A DNA stretch of 64,000 bases from JAPWJZ01 sp966211335 (GTDB lineage: Bacteria > Pseudomonadota > Alphaproteobacteria > Micavibrionales > UBA2020): NCBI GenBank assembly GCA_966211335.1, contig CBIHNF010000001.1:1550001-1614000 (forward strand), given 5' to 3'. Shown in pieces: positions 1 through 8,125 of this stretch. Below the pieces are notes generated by a model that did not search any database, was not told the DNA's origin, and saw only the letters and a list, made by a program, of their open reading frames with translations. The translations under genes were made by a program, and so were the position numbers. Each line of letters starts with the position of its first letter. Within the stretch, counting starts at the first letter, position 1.

Positions 1-1
1 T

Positions 2-847
2 GGCCTCGCGCTGTCGGTCGCTGCGAACAAAGATGCCGACAAGCCGATCGAGGTTCTGTTCTACAACACGGGCGATGCGGCGGCGATTTACCCCCGTGTC
101 CTCTACCATTTTGCCGAAAATTCGGGCGCGACGATCCTTGAACGCCACGTCGGTCAGGGGGCGTACTTCGCCAATTCCTATATCGCGATTGCCCAAGAAT
201 CCGCCTCCCGCGCGCGGTTTTACCGCTTTTTGGATGAATCGGCAGAGGCCTGGCACTTTAGCTATTTGGCGCTCCAGCAGGATAAATCCTCTACATTTGA
301 AGGCTTTAGCCTCGCGACCGGCGCAAAATCGGCGCGCGAGGAATTCAGGCTGCAGTTGATAGGGCAGGGCATTTCGAGTAGTATTGGCGGCACATACTTA
401 ATGAAAGGCCAGCAAAGCCACGACTTTACCGTGCTTGCCGACCATTTTGAGCCGGACGGATTGTCCGTGCAGCATTTTAAAGGAGTTATTGATGATCAGG
501 CTCGTGCAATTTTCCAAGGGAAAATACATGTACGTCGTTCTGCACAGAAAACAGATGGATACCAGTCTCATCATGCGTTACTGCTATCCGACCGTGCAGA
601 AGCAAGCGCTAAACCAGAACTAGAGATTTACGCAGACGACGTTAAATGCAGCCACGGCGCTACCGCCGGGCAGATGGATGCGGAAGCGTTGTTTTACTTG
701 CGCAGCCGTGGCATTCCCGAAGTGGAAGCCAAGTCACTTATCATTGAATCCTTCCTCGCTGAAAATATCGAAAAAGTAGCCAATACGGATGTACGCGACA
801 TCTACCGCGCGCGCATTTCTACATGGCTGCAGGAGCGCGGGGCATGA
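2..847 (+). CDS. sufD: SufD, Fe-S cluster assembly scaffold protein (5' partial)
   Basis: The reading frame is open from base 2 and ends in TGA at 845-847, so this is the last 281 codons of a protein that starts before the window. The C-terminal part carries the SufB/SufD hallmarks: 'DDVKCSHGATAGQMD' followed by 'LFYLRSRGIPEVEAKSLI'. SufD is part of the SufBCD complex that builds and delivers Fe-S clusters in the cytoplasm. Its stop overlaps the start of sufS (ATGA), indicating translational coupling, and sufT and sufA follow. sufB and sufC would be expected just upstream. Identification is firm from the C-terminal motif plus the operon context. Confidence 0.93.
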   Translation, partial: GLALSVAANKDADKPIEVLFYNTGDAAAIYPRVLYHFAENSGATILERHVGQGAYFANSYIAIAQESASRARFYRFLDESAEAWHFSYLALQQDKSSTFEGFSLATGAKSAREEFRLQLIGQGISSSIGGTYLMKGQQSHDFTVLADHFEPDGLSVQHFKGVIDDQARAIFQGKIHVRRSAQKTDGYQSHHALLLSDRAEASAKPELEIYADDVKCSHGATAGQMDAEALFYLRSRGIPEVEAKSLIIESFLAENIEKVANTDVRDIYRARISTWLQERGA

Positions 848-2070
848 TGGCGCAGCAGAAGCCATTCGGTGTGAAGGCAGATTTCCCGGCGCTGGCGCAG
901 CAGGTTAACGGCCGTCTTGTGTCCTACCTCGACAGCGCCGCCTCCGCGCAGAAGCCGCAAGTCGTCATCGACACCATGAACCATGTGCTGACGACGCATT
1001 ACGCCAATGTGCATCGCGGCGTCTATTCCTTCAGCGCCGAAACCTCCACCGCCTTTGAGGCTGCGCGCGAAAAAACCGCAAAATTCCTGAATGCCGCATC
1101 GGAACGCGAAATCGTTTTCACGCGCAACACGACCGAGGCCATCAACCTCGTCGCCGCCACCTGGGGCCGTAAATTTTTGCAGGCTGGTGATGAAGTACTG
1201 CTGACCGAATTGGAACACCACGCCAATATCGTGCCCTGGCATATGCTGGCGCAGGAAAAAGGCGTTGTGCTGAAGGTCGTGCCGATCCTGCCGAACGGCG
1301 CGCTCGACATGGCAGCCTTCGACATGCTGCTAACAAAGAAAACCAAGCTCGTCGCCTTCACGCAGATGTCCAACGCCCTTGGCAGCATCACGGCGGCGGC
1401 GGATATTATCGCTATGGCGAAAGACGTCGGCGCGAAAACGCTGGTGGATGGCTCGCAAGGCATCGTCCACCTTGGCGCGGATGTGCAGAAGCTCGGTTGC
1501 GATTTCTATGTTTTCACCGGCCACAAGCTCTACGGCCCGACCGGCATCGGCGTGCTCTATGGCCGCGAAGAGCTGCTGAACGAGATGCCCCCCTATCAGG
1601 GTGGCGGGGAGATGATCGATCAGGTCAGCTTCGACACGATTACCTACAAGGAAGCGCCCTACCGATTTGAAGCTGGCACGCCGGCGATTGTGGAGGCTAT
1701 CGGCCTTGGCGCGGCGATTGATTATGTCTGCGGCCTCGATTACGCCAGCCATCTGGCGCAGGAACGTAAACTGCTGGCGGAGGCGGAAAAGCGCCTTATG
1801 GCGATTGAGGGGGTCCGCATCTTTTCCCAGGCACCCGACCGTGCGGCGATTTTGTCTTTCGGCATTGGCAAGGTGCATCCGCACGATATCGCGACCATTT
1901 TTGATCAATTGGGCCTCTGCGTGCGCGCCGGCCACCATTGCGCCCAGCCGCTGATGAAATGCCTTGGCGTAACGGCCACTGTACGCGCGTCATTTGCGAT
2001 CTATAATACCATGGACGATGTCGAGCGCCTTGCCGAGGGCGTCCAGAAAGTGAAGAAGCTGTTCAAATGA
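844..2070 (+). CDS. sufS: SufS-type group II cysteine desulfurase
   Basis: PLP-dependent enzyme that takes sulfur from L-cysteine and passes it to the SUF scaffold as persulfide. The 408-residue product matches the family length. The PLP lysine is K228 in 'FTGHKLYGPTG' and the persulfide cysteine is C366 in 'RAGHHCAQPLM', nearly the same numbering as E. coli SufS (226 and 364). The start is placed at 844 because ATG overlaps the sufD stop; an ATG at 847 is equally possible, and upstream starts near 823 lie inside sufD. It overlaps the next gene, so sufD, sufS and sufT are probably cotranslated. Confidence 0.95.
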   Translation: MMAQQKPFGVKADFPALAQQVNGRLVSYLDSAASAQKPQVVIDTMNHVLTTHYANVHRGVYSFSAETSTAFEAAREKTAKFLNAASEREIVFTRNTTEAINLVAATWGRKFLQAGDEVLLTELEHHANIVPWHMLAQEKGVVLKVVPILPNGALDMAAFDMLLTKKTKLVAFTQMSNALGSITAAADIIAMAKDVGAKTLVDGSQGIVHLGADVQKLGCDFYVFTGHKLYGPTGIGVLYGREELLNEMPPYQGGGEMIDQVSFDTITYKEAPYRFEAGTPAIVEAIGLGAAIDYVCGLDYASHLAQERKLLAEAEKRLMAIEGVRIFSQAPDRAAILSFGIGKVHPHDIATIFDQLGLCVRAGHHCAQPLMKCLGVTATVRASFAIYNTMDDVERLAEGVQKVKKLFK

Positions 2071-2474
2071 TGAAGCAGGTCGCCAACGAAGAAATGATCC
2101 GCAATGCGGTGGGGGACGAGGAAGTCGAGCGCATGCTTGTGCCGCCCTATACCACGGCGTCGAACACCCATCCCCTCTGGCCGCTGGTGCAGGCGGCGCT
2201 GCGCGATGTATATGACCCCGAAATTCCGGTCAATATCTACGAACTTGGCCTGCTCTACAAAATCGAGATCGAGCCGGTCACCAACAACGTGCATATCGAC
2301 ATGACGCTGACCAGCCCCGGCTGCCCCGTTGCGGGCGAGATGCCCGGCATGGTGGAGCGCGCCGTCCAGAGCGTCAACGACATCGGCGATGTCAAAGTGG
2401 AGCTGGTGTGGGAGCCGACCTGGGATCCCTCCAAAATGGCCGAGACCGCGAAATTGCAACTGAATATGTTTTAA
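2067..2474 (+). CDS. sufT: SufT-like DUF59/MIP18-family Fe-S assembly protein
   Basis: 135-residue protein with a MIP18/DUF59 domain: 'VYDPEIPVNIYELGLLYKI' followed by 'MTLTSPGCPVAGEMPG', where the conserved cysteine sits in the TSPGCP loop. Such proteins help mature Fe-S proteins and are common in suf operons. The ATG at 2067 overlaps the sufS stop. An N-terminal extension of about 45 residues precedes the DUF59 core, as in other alphaproteobacterial SufT-like proteins. The family is clear; the exact role (maturation factor versus carrier) is inferred from context. Confidence 0.88.
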   Translation: MMKQVANEEMIRNAVGDEEVERMLVPPYTTASNTHPLWPLVQAALRDVYDPEIPVNIYELGLLYKIEIEPVTNNVHIDMTLTSPGCPVAGEMPGMVERAVQSVNDIGDVKVELVWEPTWDPSKMAETAKLQLNMF

Positions 2475-2503
2475 CGGACTTTAGTTTAACAAGGAGAGAA
2501 AAA

Positions 2504-2848
2504 ATGGCACAACAACAACTGATGACCCTGACCGACAGCGCAGCGCAGCACATCAAAGGCCTGATGGACCAAGCGCCCGAAGCTGAAAAATTCTCTGGCC
2601 TCCGCGTTGCGGTCACCGCGACCGGCTGCTCCGGCATGAGCTACAGCCTCGAATACGCCAAAGAACAGGCGCCGATGGACGTGGTGATCGAAGACAAGGG
2701 CGTGAAGCTCTTCATCGATCCGAAAGCGCAAATGTACATCGCCGGCATGGAGATGGACTATTACGAAGACAAATTCGAAAGCGGCTTCACCTTCAATAAC
2801 CCCAACGCCACCGGCCACTGCGGCTGCGGCAAGTCGTTCAAGGTCTAA
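2504..2848 (+). CDS. sufA: SufA/IscA-type A-type Fe-S carrier
   Basis: 114-residue A-type carrier protein that accepts and transfers Fe-S clusters. The three conserved cysteines are present: C42 in 'TGCSGMSY' and C106/C108 in 'GHCGCGKSF'. The start is fixed by a strong Shine-Dalgarno AAGGAGA at 2491, even though the frame is open further upstream. It is the last gene of the suf run and is followed within 15 bases by a rho-independent terminator. SufA rather than IscA or ErpA is chosen only because of the suf context. Confidence 0.9.
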   Translation: MAQQQLMTLTDSAAQHIKGLMDQAPEAEKFSGLRVAVTATGCSGMSYSLEYAKEQAPMDVVIEDKGVKLFIDPKAQMYIAGMEMDYYEDKFESGFTFNNPNATGHCGCGKSFKV

Positions 2849-2862
2849 GCTGGATTGATTTT

Positions 2863-2894
2863 AAAAAGCGGGCTCGCAAGGGCCCGCTTTTTTT
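2863..2894 (+). terminator. Intrinsic terminator of the suf operon
   Basis: An 11-base stem (2863-2873 with 2882-2892, core GCGGGC/GCCCGC) with an 8-base loop runs into a T tract ending at 2894. It lies 15 bases after the sufA stop. Confidence 0.85.
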
Positions 2895-3039
2895 ATGGCC
2901 TATGACAACCAGACGCCGCCGCTAACCTCTTCACATCAAACTAGAAATAATTTTTGGTCTTTTCTGCGCTACGAAACGGCGACTGCGGCGTTATACTCTC
3001 GGGTACCATTTATCGTTAAACAATTTGAAGGAGGTCACC

Positions 3040-3507
3040 ATGGCCAACACGGAAAATTCCGACTGCGAACATGCCAATAAAACCCGTCTTATTTCGACGC
3101 TCGTTCTGAAGGGTGCTGACAAGGCGATCGAGACGTATAAAAAGGCCTTCGGCGCGGTCGAGCAGTACAAAATGATGTGCCCGGTCCGCCATGTCGTTGC
3201 GCATGCCAGCCTTAAAATCGGCGAGAGCGAATTGTTCATCACCGAAGAAAATGTCGAGATGGGCATGATCCCCGCGACCAACCAGTCTTTCTATCTTTAT
3301 GTCCCGAATGTCGATGATTTCATGAAGAACGCCGTCAAAGCCGGGCTGAAGCAGGAAGACGCGCCGCAGGATATGTTCTGGGGCGACCGCATGGGCTCGC
3401 TCACCGACGCCTATGGCATCAGCTGGAGCGTCGCAACGCATGTGCGCGACGTGCCGGAGCAGGAAATGGTCGAGGCAATGAAAAAGATGGGCAGCAAGGC
3501 TGCCTGA
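3040..3507 (+). CDS. VOC (glyoxalase/PhnB-like) family protein
   Basis: 155-residue protein resembling the PhnB-type vicinal oxygen chelate family: N-terminal 'STLVLKGADKAIETYKKAF', central 'LKIGESELFITEE', and C-terminal 'FWGDRMGSLTDAYGISW', a typical PhnB ending. Members are cytosolic; most have no known substrate. The start at 3040 is chosen because of the Shine-Dalgarno GAAGGAGG at 3027-3034; an in-frame TTG at 3025 lies before it. It stands alone between two terminators, so it is probably a single-gene transcription unit. Confidence 0.82.
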   Translation: MANTENSDCEHANKTRLISTLVLKGADKAIETYKKAFGAVEQYKMMCPVRHVVAHASLKIGESELFITEENVEMGMIPATNQSFYLYVPNVDDFMKNAVKAGLKQEDAPQDMFWGDRMGSLTDAYGISWSVATHVRDVPEQEMVEAMKKMGSKAA

Positions 3508-3524
3508 TTAACCAAGGCATAACG

Positions 3525-3559
3525 AAGCGCGCCCTTTTACATGGGCGCGCTTTTTTTTT
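3525..3559 (+). terminator. Intrinsic terminator after the VOC gene
   Basis: The stem AAGCGCGCCC (3525-3534) pairs with GGGCGCGCTT (3543-3552) and is followed by a run of T to 3559. Confidence 0.85.
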
Positions 3560-3571
3560 AAGGAATTCACC

Positions 3572-3970
3572 ATGGAAATAAAACGTAACGGCTCTCAGGC
3601 ATCGGCGAAAGGTTCGGCGGACTATTTCACCGGCACCGTGCGCATCGACCAGCCGTTCCAGCAGTTTTCGCCGGCGCAGCTGCGGGGCGCGGTGGTGACT
3701 TTCGAGCCCGGTGCGCGCACGGCATGGCATACGCATCCGCTGGGGCAGACGCTCATCGTGACCGCGGGTCTCGGCTGGGTGCAGCTAGAGGGGCAACCTG
3801 TCGAGGAAATCCGCCCCGGTGATGTCGTGCTGATCGCCGCCAACGAGCGTCACTGGCATGGCGCGACGCCGACAACCTCCATGACCCACATTGCCATTCA
3901 GGAAGCCGAGGACGGCAAGGTCGTCGACTGGATGGAACAGGTCACGGACGCGCAATATACGCGCGGTTAA
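3572..3970 (+). CDS. Small cupin protein of the hydroxynitrile-lyase-like type
   Basis: 132-residue single-domain cupin. Cupin motif 1 is seen as 'GARTAWHTHPLGQTLIVTAG' and motif 2 as 'PGDVVLIAANERHWHG', with histidines suited to bind a metal ion. The spacing resembles the small bicupin-like HNL/carboxymuconolactone-associated proteins, whose substrates vary, so no reaction is assigned. The start has AAGGAATT just upstream. The 3' end overlaps by 4 bases the convergent gene at 3967-4500. Confidence 0.8.
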   Translation: MEIKRNGSQASAKGSADYFTGTVRIDQPFQQFSPAQLRGAVVTFEPGARTAWHTHPLGQTLIVTAGLGWVQLEGQPVEEIRPGDVVLIAANERHWHGATPTTSMTHIAIQEAEDGKVVDWMEQVTDAQYTRG

Positions 3971-4500
3971 AGCTGCGCTTTTTGCTGCGGTTGCGGCAGT
4001 GGCGCGCGGCGAATGGTGACGGGATTTTTCTTAGGCTCTAGCGCTGCCTTCACGGTGCCGATGGCGTCGGACAATAGCGTCACGTCGGCGCCGGTGCCGA
4101 GCGTGAATTTATAGCTTTCCCGCACAATGTCGTAAGGCTGGCGCAGGATGGTGCAATGTTGTTCCAGCACTTCTGAATCGCGCTTCACTTCATCTGCAAG
4201 CCCCAGGAAATTGCGGCGTGCCGTGTCATTGACTGCTGCATTAAAGCTAATAGTCAGTTTCTTTTCCATGCGTTGAAAGGTGGTGATGATGCTGGCGTTG
4301 CAGTCGGTGATATATTGCCCCGCCTTGTTTTCAGAGCCGTGATCGGGCCAATGCCAGATGGCCTGCGCGGTGTCTGCGGCTTTTTCAAAAGGGCGGGCGG
4401 CGAGGCTGAGCGCTTTGCCGGCGATACCGGTTATGCCGCGCACGATGGGCGAATATTTATCGATGATAGAGCGGAGCGTAGTTTGCTGAGGTTCGGTCAT
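3967..4500 (-). CDS. Hypothetical protein, helical
   Basis: 177-residue protein beginning MTEPQQTTL; an alternative start four codons upstream adds MQGI. I do not recognise a family. It looks soluble and mainly helical, with an amphipathic N-terminal half, two isolated cysteines ('ITDCNAS' and 'EQHCTIL') and a proline/glutamine-rich tail ending 'PLPQPQQKAQL'. The gene is convergent with the cupin gene and its upstream region (4501-4593) is AT-rich enough to hold its promoter. No function is proposed. Confidence 0.6.
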   Translation of the reverse strand: MTEPQQTTLRSIIDKYSPIVRGITGIAGKALSLAARPFEKAADTAQAIWHWPDHGSENKAGQYITDCNASIITTFQRMEKKLTISFNAAVNDTARRNFLGLADEVKRDSEVLEQHCTILRQPYDIVRESYKFTLGTGADVTLLSDAIGTVKAALEPKKNPVTIRRAPLPQPQQKAQL

Positions 4501-4593
4501 GATACCCTGCATATGTGGAAATGAATTTTATAATGCAGTGCATCATAAAGCAGGTGTCGGCTATGTCAACGGCTCCGTAAATAACTAGAAAGC

Positions 4594-5775
4594 TTAAGCA
4601 AACTGACCGGCGCACCAGCCGGAGGCCCAGGCCCACTGGAAGTTATGGCCGCCGAGGTGTCCTGTGACATCGACGACTTCGCCGATGAAATAAAGCCCCG
4701 GCGCCTTTTTCGCTTCCATGGTTTTGGACGACAGCTCGTCGGTATCAACGCCGCCGACGGTGACTTCTGCCGTGCGATAGCCTTCGGTTCCGGTCGGTGC
4801 GACGCGCCAGCGGTGCAGGAGGTCGGCGGCGGCCTGCAACTTGGCATCCGACATATCGGCGAGCGGATTGTTGTGACCGCTCTCCCGCGCGATGAGGTCG
4901 GCGAGGCGCTGCGGCACATAGCGGGCAAGGGCGGTGGACAGCAGCATTTTGCTTCCTTCCTGCCGCAGGCGTTTCAAATCCGCCAGCGCATTACCGCCGG
5001 GGAAAAGATCGACGACGATGTCATCGCCCTCCCGCCAGTAGGAGGAGATTTGCAAAATCGACGGGCCGCTGAGGCCGCGATGGGTGATGAGCAATGCCTC
5101 GCGGAATTCAGTCTTTTCATGCGACACAACGGCCGGGTCGACCGACAAGCCGGAAAGCGGCTTGGTCAGCTCCAGCAGCTTCTGGTCGAACAGCAGCGGC
5201 ACAAGTCCGGGGCGCGGCTGCACGAGGCTGAGGCCGAACTGCCGCGCGATGTCATGGCCGAAACCCGTCGCGCCCATTTTGGGAATGGAGAGCGCGCCGG
5301 TCGCAATGACCAGCGACGAACAGGCGATAGCGCCTTGGGTTGTTTCGACGACGTAGCCGTCGCCCGCTTTCGCAACCGAGGCGACTTTCGTTTCTACCAT
5401 CAGCCGCACGCCGGCACCCAGCATTTCGACGAGCAGCATGTTGATGATCTGCTTTGCAGAGCCATCGCAGAACAATTGACCAAGCGTCTTTTCGTGATAG
5501 GCGATACCGTGGCGGTTCACCATTTTAATGAAGTCATGCTGCGTGAAGCGGGAGAGGGCGGAAATGCAGAAATGCGGGTTGTTGGAGAGGAAGTTATCCG
5601 GCCCGCAATGCAGGTTGGTGAAGTTGCAGCGACCGCCGCCGGAAATGCGGATTTTTTCGCCGGGCTTTTCGCCATGCTCGACGATAATGACGCTGCGGCC
5701 GCGTTTGCCGGCTTCAATCGCGCACATCATGCCGGCAGCGCCCGCGCCGATGATCAATACATCGCAGCTATGCAT
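4594..5775 (-). CDS. BaiN/YhiN (HI0933) family FAD-dependent oxidoreductase
   Basis: 393-residue flavoprotein. The N-terminal dinucleotide-binding motif is 'VLIIGAGAAGMMCAIEAG', followed by the family signature 'GEKIRISGGGRCNFTN' and a C-terminal 'GHNFQWAWASGWCAG'. Members are cytosolic two-flavin-domain proteins; the physiological substrate in this type of bacterium is unknown. Its ATG overlaps by one base the TAA of the ankyrin gene upstream (TAATG), so the two are translationally coupled. The family call is strong; the reaction is not assigned. Confidence 0.88.
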   Translation of the reverse strand: MHSCDVLIIGAGAAGMMCAIEAGKRGRSVIIVEHGEKPGEKIRISGGGRCNFTNLHCGPDNFLSNNPHFCISALSRFTQHDFIKMVNRHGIAYHEKTLGQLFCDGSAKQIINMLLVEMLGAGVRLMVETKVASVAKAGDGYVVETTQGAIACSSLVIATGALSIPKMGATGFGHDIARQFGLSLVQPRPGLVPLLFDQKLLELTKPLSGLSVDPAVVSHEKTEFREALLITHRGLSGPSILQISSYWREGDDIVVDLFPGGNALADLKRLRQEGSKMLLSTALARYVPQRLADLIARESGHNNPLADMSDAKLQAAADLLHRWRVAPTGTEGYRTAEVTVGGVDTDELSSKTMEAKKAPGLYFIGEVVDVTGHLGGHNFQWAWASGWCAGQFA

Positions 5776-6422
5776 TACGGTTTCAGCCTGAAGCGGTGCG
5801 GCTGGCGGTTTTGCAGGGCGGCAAGGTCGCTTGCTACCTTGTCGCGTGCAAGGATTTCGGTCTCGGCCGTGCGGGCGATGGTTTCGGCGGCGCGGCGGAT
5901 GAGGAAGCCGACGTCCTGGTATTCGCGCTTCGCGAAATCGAACATGCTCTCGGCGCGATCAAAGGCGATGTCGTAAGGGGTGTGATTGCCGCTGTCCGTC
6001 AGCGCGGGGTTCGCGCCTGCCTGCAGCAGCAGTTCCGCCATCGGCTTGTTGGCATGCCAGGCGGCCATGTGCAGCGCAGTCTGGTTATTGGTGGCGGTGT
6101 CGTGAATATCGTGGCCACGGCCGGGTTGTAACAGCAGCAGCGCGGCGTCGCCGTTGTCCTTATATACCGCAAAGTGCAGGGCGTTGTAGTTCGAGGGGCC
6201 TGCCTTGACCGTGCTATCCGCGCCGGCGTCCAGCAGGAAGCGGAAGGCGTCGTTCTTATGCTCCGTCACCGCGTAATGCAGCAGCGGCATATTGGTGTCC
6301 GGGTGGCGCATGTCGATATCCGCGCCGTCGGTCAGGTAAAACTTCAGGTTCGCAATATCCTGCGTATCGACGGATTTGAAGACGTCGCGGATGACATCGG
6401 GATCTTCGTATTTCACGAACAT
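5775..6422 (-). CDS. Ankyrin repeat protein (paralogue 1)
   Basis: 215-residue protein with about four ankyrin repeats between residues 25 and 150, for example 'MPLLHYAVTEHKNDAFRFLL', 'NALHFAVYKDNGDAALLLL' and 'TALHMAAWHANKPMAELLL'. A charged helical tail follows, ending in a basic 'RQPHRFRLKP'. No signal peptide, so probably cytosolic, where ankyrin repeats bind protein partners. It is coupled by TAATG to the flavoprotein downstream. The tail resembles that of the ankyrin protein at 15029-15571 ('FDRAE...FRR/IRR...AE'), which suggests they are paralogues. Confidence 0.88.
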   Translation of the reverse strand: MFVKYEDPDVIRDVFKSVDTQDIANLKFYLTDGADIDMRHPDTNMPLLHYAVTEHKNDAFRFLLDAGADSTVKAGPSNYNALHFAVYKDNGDAALLLLQPGRGHDIHDTATNNQTALHMAAWHANKPMAELLLQAGANPALTDSGNHTPYDIAFDRAESMFDFAKREYQDVGFLIRRAAETIARTAETEILARDKVASDLAALQNRQPHRFRLKP

Positions 6423-6431
6423 GCCCCCGCC

Positions 6432-7184
6432 TTATTTGCGCCGCGCGATGAGGCGCATGCCGGGTTTTAGGGAGAAGAAGAACTTCTCGACCTTGAGGCC
6501 GTGACGCGACAGCAGTTTCGCGATGCCTTTGCGCGTGAAATAGGTGATGTGTTCCGGCGGCATGACGGCGGGCCAGTCGGTGAAGGTGGAGGGGATGCGC
6601 CAGTGGCCGCATTCCGGCGTCGTCAGGTACAACACGCCGCCCGGCGCCAGCAGGCTGGAGATCGCCTTGATGAAGCTGTCGGGGTCGGGCACATGTTCCA
6701 GGACTTCGCTGGTGTAGATGATATCGGCCTTATGGCCTTCGGCTGCGTAATCTTCGACCGCGATGGTGCGGAAGACATCACCGCCGAAAGCGGCTTTGCT
6801 GGCGGCAACGGCGGTGGCGTCAATATCAATCCCCATCGGCTCAAGGCCGAGGTTCTGCGCCGCTTTGACGGTGAAGCCGTAATTGCAGCCGACATCCAGG
6901 AATGTGCGGCCTTTCGTCATGCTCATCAGGCGGCGGATGCGGCGCGTTGCGCGTTCAATTTTGCGCTTTTCCTTGGCGCGGTAATCGGTGGACCCTTTGT
7001 AGGACTGGTAGAAAGCGATCAGCTCCTCGACGGTCGGGAAGGGGCTGACGGTGACGCTGTCGCAGTCGGCGCACTTCAGCAGGTCAAAGCCGTTCTTGGT
7101 GCCGAGATTTTGGGCGGTGGAGAGCGTATGACCGCAGGCCTTGCAGGCGGGGGTGGGCTGATTAGGCTGTGCTTGCGGCATCAT
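6432..7184 (-). CDS. Class I SAM methyltransferase with N-terminal zinc ribbon
   Basis: 250-residue protein. A zinc-ribbon-like Cys set (CKACGH at about 15 and CADCDS at about 40) precedes a Rossmann methyltransferase fold with SAM motif I 'TFLDVGCNYGFTVKAA', 'SEVLEHVPDPDSF' and 'GGVLYLTTPE'. This architecture is common in methyltransferases acting on small molecules or sugars. The start is placed at the ATGATG at 7184/7181; an in-frame extension to 7289 would run into the terminator and is unlikely. It lies 9 bases upstream of the ankyrin-flavoprotein pair and is probably cotranscribed with it. Confidence 0.83.
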   Translation of the reverse strand: MMPQAQPNQPTPACKACGHTLSTAQNLGTKNGFDLLKCADCDSVTVSPFPTVEELIAFYQSYKGSTDYRAKEKRKIERATRRIRRLMSMTKGRTFLDVGCNYGFTVKAAQNLGLEPMGIDIDATAVAASKAAFGGDVFRTIAVEDYAAEGHKADIIYTSEVLEHVPDPDSFIKAISSLLAPGGVLYLTTPECGHWRIPSTFTDWPAVMPPEHITYFTRKGIAKLLSRHGLKVEKFFFSLKPGMRLIARRK

Positions 7185-7291
7185 GACTTCGCTGTCCTGA
7201 AAAAGCTGACGAATAGAATGCGATAGCCTAGCCGAACAGTGGCTTATGTCAATATTTAACGGGCGGTAACGCGGCTGTAACGCGCGCAAGT

Positions 7292-7325
7292 AAAAAGGCC
7301 CGGTTTGGAGGACCCGGGCCTTTTT
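7292..7325. terminator. Bidirectional-looking intrinsic terminator
   Basis: AAAAAGGCCCGG (7292-7303) pairs perfectly with CCGGGCCTTTTT (7314-7325), with A and T runs on the two sides. In the minus direction it closes the transcript of the small gene at 7351-7515. Confidence 0.82.
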
Positions 7326-7350
7326 GAACCTCGTAGGGAGAAGCTTGGTC

Positions 7351-7515
7351 TTACGCGGCGGCGCCTGCGCTCATGGTGTGAGCGGCGGGGGCGGGAGCCG
7401 AGAAGGACGGAGCGAAAAGGGAAGCGCCTTCAACGCGGGCGCTGATCTGCTTTGCGCAGCCAGCTGCATCTGCGGTTGTGCCAAAATCCTGGATCGAATT
7501 CATTTTGAATGTCAT
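7351..7515 (-). CDS. Small alanine-rich protein (tandem pair, copy 1)
   Basis: 54-residue protein starting MTFKMNSIQDFG and ending in GAAA. The ATG at 7515 is preceded by AAAAGGTG at good spacing. An in-frame TTG at 7551 with AAGGAG eight bases upstream would give 66 residues, so both starts are possible. A -35-like TTGACA lies at 7595-7600 on this strand, and a terminator follows. It shares the pattern I-x-A-(R/K)-x-x-G-x-x-x-F...P-A-P and an alanine tail with the protein at 7778-7939. One cysteine. I know no family for it. Confidence 0.6.
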   Translation of the reverse strand: MTFKMNSIQDFGTTADAAGCAKQISARVEGASLFAPSFSAPAPAAHTMSAGAAA

Positions 7516-7691
7516 GGCGTGCACCTTTTCGTCTTTTTTGTGGTGAAGCAATTTAATTGCTCCTTAACTACAGAATGCGAAATAAAACGCCACCTGTCAA
7601 ATTTTTTGTTAACCAATGCCCCATAACACTGTTCATTTATCGTTAAATCTTAACGGCTTAATTAATTAATTTAACGTGAATTCCGCCAACA

Positions 7692-7719
7692 AAAAACGCC
7701 CGTCGAAACGGGCGTTTTT
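7692..7719. terminator. Intrinsic terminator after tandem small gene copy 2
   Basis: AAAAACGCCCG (7692-7702) pairs with CGGGCGTTTTT (7709-7719) over 11 bases. On the minus strand it is followed by a T run and lies 58 bases beyond the stop of the gene at 7778-7939. Confidence 0.82.
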
Positions 7720-7777
7720 GTGTGAAATATCAAGCGAATCGAAAGAATCGATGATTTCAAAAGTACTGGCTGAAACC

Positions 7778-7939
7778 TTAGGCGGCAGCCGGGCCTTTGA
7801 AGCTTTGCTTCTGCTCGGTGGGCGCGGGGCCCATAGCAGCGGTGAAGGCGGTGATGCCATTGCACTTGGCTTCGATCGCAGCGCCGAAGGCCTTGAATTC
7901 ACTGGTATCTCTGCTGCCCGCGATTGTGTGTAAATTCAT
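7778..7939 (-). CDS. Small alanine-rich protein (tandem pair, copy 2)
   Basis: 53-residue protein starting MNLHTIAGSRDTSEF and ending GPAAA, read directly from the minus strand. The ATG at 7939 is preceded by AGGGG at 7-8 bases, and the gene is followed by its own terminator. It resembles the small protein at 7351-7515 in size, composition, one cysteine, and the pattern I-E-A-K-x-x-G-x-x-x-F followed by P-A-P. No signal peptide and no membrane segment are evident. The function is unknown; having its own ribosome site and terminator argues that it is a real gene. Confidence 0.55.
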   Translation of the reverse strand: MNLHTIAGSRDTSEFKAFGAAIEAKCNGITAFTAAMGPAPTEQKQSFKGPAAA

Positions 7940-8125
7940 CGTCTACCCCTTGAAATGCCGAATTTGTCTGATAAGTCATCATCTCCTATTTTGCCTAATA
8001 CGTCAAAATCAATTCCATTATGGCAAGGAATCCAGCCGTTTACGAAGGTTAATGCGAGGGATTCTCGGGAGAATCGGCGGCGTTTCCGTGAGGCATACGT
8101 ATAATCAGTATAATTTTTATTGAGA

